64,000 bases of DNA, taken from Lytechinus pictus. Taxonomy: Eukaryota > Echinodermata > Echinoidea > Temnopleuroida > Toxopneustidae. A program made the position numbers and the translations under genes. Under the pieces are notes generated by a model. The model saw nothing but the letters and a program-made list of their open reading frames with translations, had not been told where the DNA came from and did no database searches. The DNA lies in NCBI RefSeq assembly GCF_037042905.1, contig NC_087258.1:10467501-10531500 (forward strand), in the 5' to 3' direction. Positions 58,601-64,000 of this stretch are shown here, piece after piece; the stretch's first letter is position 1, and each line of letters opens with the position of its first letter.

Positions 58601-61600
58601 GGTCATTGCAGGTTTAGCGATCAATCACTACTTTTTGTGTTGCTTTGGAGCCCTGATTGACTTGATTTTAACCCTCAATCTCCCGGGGTATTTTGATTCT
58701 TGTCAATCCGGGGGGGGGGGGCCATTATGGCCCCCCCTTAAGATCTCGGCCGCCGATTGCGCGAGCGACGCAAAAATTTGCACACTGGTAGTGTGCGATG
58801 TAATCTACAAGACTGTATGGTAAAATTTTCCAAAATAATGAGATTTTATTTTATATGAATTAATTATGCTAATTTATGCATAAATCATACTTTTTGCTAT
58901 GATTCACTAAATAAAGCTCCTAGAATGCTAATTTTTGGTAAAAAAATTCTTTGTAGCAATCTTAACAATCGCAATTAAAAAAACTTCGGTTCGGAAATCA
59001 ATTTCTTATGTATTTTATTGTTTTATGAATTTCTTATGTATTTCTTTGTTTTTTATTGTTTTTTCAATGGAAATCATTCCAGACTTAGTTCTGATCATAA
59101 ACAAGGCAAAATTAATTCAGTTTAATCAGTAAAAGTAGAAATAATGATACATTTATGAATTTTGGCTAAATACACAATTTGCATTGGATTTGTACATGAA
59201 ATCACGTTTATGAGCAATTTTGGGTCTGACATGCACTTACATAATGTTGCATAATGTTGTAACCGTGTACCCGGGCGTCACAAATTTGGTCTCAAAATTT
59301 GCGCGAGACTTGAAAGTAAAAAGTCAGTGAGCGGCGAGGTCAAAAAAATTTGCGCAGCAGATATATCGCGAAAATTGTCAAGGGGGGGCCATTATGGCCC
59401 CCCCCCCCGGGAGAATTAGGGTTAAAACTTATCAGTCATTATCTGTTGCGTCTTTATCATCCAGTTTCTATATTTCATGACTGAAAAGTTATATGATCTT
59501 GTGCCCCTACAAAATATATTAGTGTCGGTGGTTTACATTGATTATCAGATTCTTGCAGAAACACCCTGAACAGTTCATGTGATGACAGTTCTATTTAATG
59601 TAGGCAAAATTAGTGCATATTTATTATTAAAAAAACAGTAGTTATAGTAATAATCTGATCAATCAAGAATTTGTTCACATACTATTAGCCAGTTGACGTT
59701 TGAATATGTTAGTAAGTAGGTCAGTTTCCTTGTGCTTTGGTGAGGGGTGTAGGCCTGTATGTTATATCGTAGGGATTTGGGGGTTAATTTAAATCTGATT
59801 ATTTTCTTCTCTTATCCCCCCCCCCCAAAAAAAAAAAGAAAGCAATGAAACGCAGAAAAAATTGCAACATGTATATCCTTGTTTAATCAGTAATGGACAT
59901 TTTCAGTAAAGAAACTTGATGATTGATGATTTTCCCCACCCACAGGAGCGACGTCAACAGGTGCGTCAGAAGGTGGAGGAGGAGAAGAGGAAGACGGAAG
60001 AAATGCATGAAGAGGTGGAGAAACAGAGGGCGGAGGAGAGGAGAATTGAAGAGCTCAGGAAACGTGGTGTGAACCCTGAAGAGCTCAAGTAAGTTTCAGA
60101 TTCAAATGCAAGACAAAGAATATTGTTATGTTGTCGCTGGACCGATATTGCACTTTTGCTTTCAACCAGACTCAAATGAGACGAATCAATGCAAGATGTA
60201 GAGTTCATATATATTTATTAAAGATGATAACTTGATGATGATGATGATGATGACAAATACATGAGTAAGTCTGATGGTGACTATACTCTGAAGATGAATA
60301 TAATATAAACTCTGCAGTATAAAATATAAACTCTTCTGTATCTGTCTAAACCATTCTCTTATCTTACTCCAATCTTTATTCTCTATTATGCAATCTGATT
60401 TGGGTTCAGAATTGAACCCCTTTTATATTGGTCTGGTCAAGACTCTTTACAACCAAACGGGTATTGGTCAACCTTGGACGCTTGACCAAAACAATCTGTA
60501 CGTCATAACTTTACTCTGAATTGGGGGAGTTGACCTTTTAGGGAGAACATGAAATGTAGTTAATAAGAAACCCATAAAATGTATGTATGTCAGAAGTTTA
60601 GCTGGAAGAAGAATGAGTAATACTTTCTTAAGAAAGTTGGAATTGGTAAACAAATGATTTCCTGTTATACTTCCTGTAGAAGTATTGATTAAGTATTGAT
60701 TATGTATTGATATATTATTGAATACATGAGATATGTCTTATCATCACATAACAATATGACCACTTAACATTGAATAAATGCAAACATGACTTTTCTGATC
60801 AATACATTTACATACAATACATCTGAAAATACATTTCACTCTGTAAGAGTCCACACAAATTTTAAGCTAATTGTCTTTACTACTTTGCTTCTAACATTAG
60901 GAGACTAGAGGAAAACAGAAAACAGCAAGAAGAAGCGAGGAGAGCTGCCGAAGAAGAACGAAAACAACTAAAAGAAGAACAACAAAGAAAAATGGAGCAA
61001 CAGAAAAGATTGGAACAACAGGTAAGAAAAGAAAGTAGTTTGATAAATAAACGGTCAGGGTTCCCAGTCCATCAGGGAAAATTATTTTACTTTTTTCCAG
61101 TCAGGGAAAAATCGGGGAATGCGATAAGAAATACCTAAAATCAGAGGGAAAATGCCTCAAATGAGGGAAAAATCAGGGAATTTTGATCGGCCAAAAAGTC
61201 GAAAGCACGGTAGTCAGACTCTTTTATATTTTGTTGCATATCAAAACAACATCCATTGAATGACTGGTTATGGTAGTACTAGTTTTATATTACTGTTTTT
61301 ATACTGAATATACCTGTAATTCACTGCAACAACTGAAAAAAATGCAAAACTGGGAATGGGTTTAAATACTTATCAGGGAATTTTCAAACTTCAGGGAAAA
61401 ATCAGGGAATTTTTTTTTCTTGAAAAGCTGGGAACCATGATGGTTTATTTACGCAATGGTTGTTAGATTAGACAACTTTCCAGTTTGTGATTAGCAGAGA
61501 AGCACCAGTGACCAACCGACTACAACTCTGGTAACTGTTTGATTATAATAACTTGTCGACGCTGGCAAGCTTCTTCAAATGGTGCTCTGGGCTTACCAGC

Positions 61601-63732
61601 ATTTCAGGAAACAAATAGTCCATGATATTCTCTGACTTATTTGTTATAAGCTACTGAAATCCTTGCATCAGATTGGTTTAGAGCAAAATTATCAGCGAAA
61701 ATCACCCCCAAGATACTTCATTAGTTCATTTCCTTTGGCACGAAATTTATCCACATTCTGCTTCTCTCAACCCAGGTGATGTTAATATGTACCTGACTGG
61801 AATTTATTCCTTGAAATGCAGTGTTCACAACAACGGATGGGTGTTTCATAAAGCCGTTCGTAAGTTAAGAGCGACTTTAAGAACGGCTGGTGAACCTTTC
61901 TTATGCGCTATAAGTAATCACCAATGAACATATAATGGTGAACATCATTTACCACAAGAAAGGATCACCAGTCGTTTTTAAAGTCACTCTTAACTTACAA
62001 ATAGATAAAGCCATAATAATTGTACTGCATTATTGTATAGTGCTTAGGAAATTCTGATAAAGTAAGTAATAAGTACTATACAAACTGACACAACACTTGT
62101 TCCTGCGACAATTGCACCAGGCTTTTGTTTAAGATGTAGGGTTAGGGTAGCAATAGGGTTTTATATGTGGTTAAGGGTTAGGTTTAGGGTAGGGTATAGT
62201 ATCCAATCCAGGGTTGAATTCAGTTTTTCGATTAGTGTGTGGAATTTATCGTGGGTCAATTGTCGCCAGAGCAAATGTCATGGAACCATGCGAACATGTA
62301 TAATAATCGTTCAATCATGGTTTATTTTCAGCATCTTGAAGAGATGAGGAGGAAGCAGGAGGAGTCGGTACGACGCGCCCAGGAGGAAGCGGCCAGGTTA
62401 GAAGAAGCCAGTAGGAAGGCAAGGGAGGAACAGGAAGAGAGGGTTAGGAGAGAAGGAGAGGAGAGACAGAAGGAAGCAGCGGATAGACATAGGCAGGATC
62501 TGCTCAGGTTAGTGCCTTTTAAAAATAGGGCAATCTCATCAAATAATCAACCTTTTTGTATGTCTAACCTCCCATTTTCCACCTTTCATATGAACCAGAA
62601 AACAGCCAAAAATTAGTTGAGGAACATCCCACATGTTGAGGGTTGGATATAATTTTGATTTGTCTTGGGTTATTGGGGAGGATAAAGTGCAGCACTTCAT
62701 TTTGCATGACCTGTCTGCGATCGAAGTTGAGATATTCGTAATTATTGAATGTTATTAAATTTGTACAGTAATATGGCCACACAAGGAAACCTTTCTTAAT
62801 TAAGAGATAAGGAAACTGCAGCATCATGCTTTCTTAATAACAAACTTCCAAAACTGCTTTGACTGGGGAACATTTACTATATATTCCTGGGACCTGTTTC
62901 ATAAAGGACTTGCAACTGTTGTAACTTTGCCATAATGGCAACTACCATGGTAACAGGGCTCAGCAGCCAGTCATACTCACGGTTACCATGGAAGTTGCCA
63001 TTATGGCAAAGTTACAACAGTTGCAAGTCCTTTATGAAATGGGCCCCAGGATGAGATAGAATCGGGTATCATTCCTGGTAGATTTGACCACACTTTTATA
63101 CATTAAAACATGTATATAAAGACCAGCCAAGGTAGACAAGAAAAGCAGTCTTTGTGAGCAGGTGGTAAGTACAAAGAATGGCCCAGACCGCCTGCCATAT
63201 TAAAATTCCTTATCTCAATCAGATATACTCCTTGACAAACAGTTACGCTCATAAACTCTCTAGAGCAGCTATAAAATATGTGACTGAGGGTATTGCGCAA
63301 TCACTTTGCACATGATTGTGCAATACCCCAACTTTGTTTGTAGATGAAATCATATGCATGCTATACATTGTGCTGTGTACAGTAAGGAGTAGATGAGACA
63401 TACAGGCAATTTGGGATGTGATATCAATGATATTGTGTGAAGTTTTTGGACAGGACACTATAGCAGTATTTTTCAAAATGGGGCTTCGCACATGAAAACA
63501 TCTTTTGTCATCATTTTTTAAATGCGTATAAAGGAGGTGATGTGTAGAATTGATCTTAATGAACCAGTTCACTTTGTGTGAGTTACTACAAAAACATGTA
63601 AGAGCAGAATGGGCGTCTCTCAATTTGACGTGGGAAATTTGGCATTTTTCAGGCAACAAGAGATACAACGACAACAGGAAACGCTACAGCGGTTGCAGCA
63701 GCAACAAGTACAGCAACAGTCCCAACAACAAA

Positions 63733-63766
<34 letters not shown>

Positions 63767-63782
63767 AAACCAACCACCAGCT
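43613..63782 (+). CDS. GIGYF2: GIGYF1/2 homologue (GRB10-interacting GYF protein), 15 coding exons, continues past the window
   Basis: Cytoplasmic translation-repression scaffold; the family binds 4EHP (EIF4E2), DDX6/CCR4-NOT and PPGL-containing partners. Exons: 43589-43855 (ATG 43613), 45459-45564, 50467-50572, 51440-51696, 52117-52367, 53238-53978, 54598-54730, 56045-56217, 56823-57151, 57690-58036, 58408-58466, 59946-60088, 60901-61021, 62332-62507, 63653-63782. All junctions are GT-AG and phases agree, giving 1105 codons; the 3' part is outside. N-terminal LNFGPEWLRALS; 4EHP motif HRYGREEMLALF (35-46); RG-rich 100-125; ELPEWSLDDAF; acidic/Ala-rich exon 6; GYF domain about 602-658 (WFYKDPQGQ, GPFTSAEMAEWFSAGYF, WGRVPF); polyQ and polyA tracts; DWDIGVWDPAMARE (DDX6-type W motif); Glu/Arg coiled coil 916-1061; polyQ end. 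GIGYF1 versus GIGYF2 is not resolvable; invertebrates usually have one. Confidence 0.95.
44509..44930. mobile_element. hAT-like MITE (CAGACCTGCCAACC ends)
   Basis: Exact 14-bp TIRs CAGACCTGCCAACC and GGTTGGCAGGTCTG, flanked by AAGATG at 44503-44508 and 44931-44936 (6 bp visible, perhaps an eroded 8-bp duplication). The interior includes repeated AATACGGCAGTACG/AATACAGTTTT words and T runs. No coding content. It lies in GIGYF intron 1 of the coding part. Confidence 0.82.
47925..48680 (+). repeat. tRNA-headed SINE interrupted by a MITE
   Basis: The head contains GGGAGCATGTTCGCCTCACAATCGGGAGATC and GGGAGTTCAAGCTCC (B box-like). The body resumes after the MITE at 48536 (GGATAGAGCAACGTCCGATG ... 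GGGTATGGGC) and ends in ATTATTATCATC-type repeats. The junction words TTAA at 48054-48057 and 48532-48535 show a clean insertion of the element at 48058-48531. Confidence 0.6.
48058..48531. mobile_element. TTAA-flanked palindromic MITE inserted into a SINE
   Basis: TTAA at 48054-48057 and 48532-48535. The ends AGGGGAAGTTCGACCTGAC and CTGGGGTGAACTCCCTTT are imperfect inverted repeats. The interior is mirrored: TTGTGACGTCAGATG against TATGACGTCACAAATC, and AAAGCTATTGGAATTTC against AAATTCTAATATCTTT. Its AGG start and AAGT-(C/T)-ACC sub-terminus resemble the 10192 element. It sits in the centre of the fold-back structure. Confidence 0.75.
52516..52925. mobile_element. Decayed DNA transposon with CAACACTAGTCCGAC-type ends
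   Basis: The left end CCACACTAACC...CTACTGGTCCGACC is mirrored at the right by GGTCTGGGACCGTCGGACTAGTGTTG. Internal GTTGGACCAGTACATACCC and TCATGTCGGACCAGTAAATC are repeats of the same word. No target duplication was identifiable. It is in the GIGYF intron between exons 5 and 6. Confidence 0.55.
55088..55952. mobile_element. Palindromic MITE (CCAGGGTCCCGTAACACAAAG) split by a nested inverted-repeat element
   Basis: The outer ends CCAGGGTCCCGTAACACAAAGC and GCTTTGTGTTACAGGACCCTGG are inverted. A solo relative of the outer element, without the insert, is at 58485-58655. The inner element at 55137-55885 has its own TIR CACAATTCTCGCTACCCCAA + ATAG. Its interior is GC-richer and contains ETS-like ACCGGAAGTGG at 55792. 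It also holds a minus-strand open frame of about 100 codons (55382-55077) without an ATG start. It is in the intron between the two GYF-domain exons. Confidence 0.75.
58485..58655. mobile_element. Palindromic MITE (CCTGGGTCCCCCTGTAACAC ends)
   Basis: The left end CCTGGGTCCCCCTGTAACAC + AAAG and the right end CTTTTTGTGTTGCTTTGGAG + CCCTG are imperfect inverted repeats. Internal GTTTCAAACACCCC...GATTGGTTGATCATTG is mirrored by ATTTGATTGGTC. It has the same terminal word as the outer element at 55088. It begins 19 bp after the GIGYF exon 11 donor. Confidence 0.65.
58672..59421. mobile_element. piggyBac-like MITE, copy 2
   Basis: TTAA at 58668-58671 and 59422-59425 flank CCCTCAATCTCCCGGGG and CCCCGGGAGAATTAGGG. 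750 bp, closely similar along its length to the copy at 42640-43409, including mirrored GGCCATTATGGCC blocks, TCGGCCGCCGATTGCGCGAGC, CACTAAATAAAGCTCCTAG and GTAACCGTGTACCCGGGCG. It is in the intron after exon 11. Confidence 0.9.
61056..61439. mobile_element. Repeat with CAGGGTTCCCAG ends and repeated TCAGGGAAAAATCAGGGAAT words
   Basis: It starts CAGGGTTCCCAGTCC and ends AGCTGGGAACCATG, imperfect TIRs of the hAT type. The word (T)CAGGGAAAAATC(A/G)GGGAAT appears near both ends in direct and variant form. No duplicate target site survives. It lies within the intron following exon 13. Confidence 0.55.
61735..62010. repeat. SINE fragment followed by GGGTGTTTCATAAAG-family MITE
   Basis: 61735-61845 holds TTGGCACGAAATTTATCCACATTCTGCTTC...CAACCCAGGTGATG...TTATTCCTTG, a headless SINE piece of the 4012 family. 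From 61848 comes GGGTGTTTCATAAAGCCGTTC then GTAAGTTAAGAGCGACTTTAAG, mirrored at 61965-61998 by CAGTCGTTTTTAAAGTCACTCTTAACTTAC. Its terminal arm is cut off. Confidence 0.7.
62885..63051. mobile_element. Palindromic MITE (TCCTGGGACCTGTTTCATAAAGGAC ends)
   Basis: Arms of about 65 bp: TCCTGGGACCTGTTTCATAA, GACTTGCAACTGTTGTAAC, TTTGCCATAATGGCAACT, ACCATGGTAAC, all mirrored in order at 62978-63051. The 24-bp centre is unpaired. It could fold into a nearly perfect hairpin in RNA. It is in the intron before exon 15. Confidence 0.88.
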
Positions 63783-64000
63783 GTAAGTATTTTAAATAAC
63801 TTTCTGTGAAATTATATGACTACTTTATTGCAATCAATACTGTATAAATCAGCATTAGGTTTTGGCACTCTATTCTATCTTTATCATATCTTGTTATCAT
63901 TGCTATCATTATTATCTTTGCTCATTGTTTTAATATTATCCCAAATCCCAACTTAAAACATTTCTCTTTAATGAAGCATTCAAATAGACCTTTCCCTATA

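Overview
This is a eukaryotic, intron-rich, AT-rich window with compact coding exons in a sea of short DNA transposons, SINEs, simple repeats and G/C homopolymer runs. Protein features are metazoan. The repeat style (many palindromic MITEs with ends such as GGGTGTTTCATAAAGCTGTT, tRNA-headed SINEs, hAT-like elements starting CAGTGGCGTA) looks to me like an echinoderm, most likely a sea urchin. That species guess is from memory of such repeats, not from a search.

Three protein-coding genes can be assembled exon by exon with GT-AG junctions and consistent phases. (1) Minus strand, 2163-5694: a complete five-exon SFT2-domain vesicle-transport protein (SFT2D3-like, 231 aa). (2) Minus strand, 14109-23464: a complete six-coding-exon Cab45/SDF4 Ca2+-binding protein of the secretory pathway (363 aa, signal peptide, six EF-hand loops, C-terminal HDEF). 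(3) Plus strand, 43613-63782 and running off the right edge: a GIGYF1/2 homologue (15 coding exons, 1105 codons so far) with the 4EHP-binding motif, the GYF domain, WxGVW-type motifs, a charged coiled coil and polyQ tracts. A candidate non-coding first exon and promoter for it lies at about 37990-38154.

Layout. 1-2.1 kb: MITEs. 2.2-5.7 kb: SFT2D gene. 5.7-13.6 kb: non-coding, with MITEs, a hAT-type element with perfect 8-bp target duplication and SINE scraps. 13.6-23.5 kb: SDF4, whose introns hold a TTAA-flanked MITE, a broken LINE split by a TA-flanked inverted-repeat element with a second element nested in it, and a SINE. 23.5-38 kb: no recognised gene. It is a dense block containing a 1.27-kb palindrome, a 15-bp minisatellite, a cluster of degenerate units built on GCGAGCGCGAAGCGCGAGC, a hAT-like element carrying the same units in reverse, and a well-folded tRNA with anticodon TCA. 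38-43.6 kb: putative GIGYF first intron, with three large inverted-repeat structures and a piggyBac-like MITE. 43.6-64 kb: GIGYF body, one intron of which holds a 4-kb inverted pair of tandem arrays with repeated YY1-like AAGATGGCGGC motifs.

The genes do not form an obvious pathway. SFT2D and SDF4 both act in the Golgi/secretory system, while GIGYF is an mRNA translation-repression scaffold. I see no bacterial features, no CRISPR and no defence operon. The novel material here is the repeat architecture.
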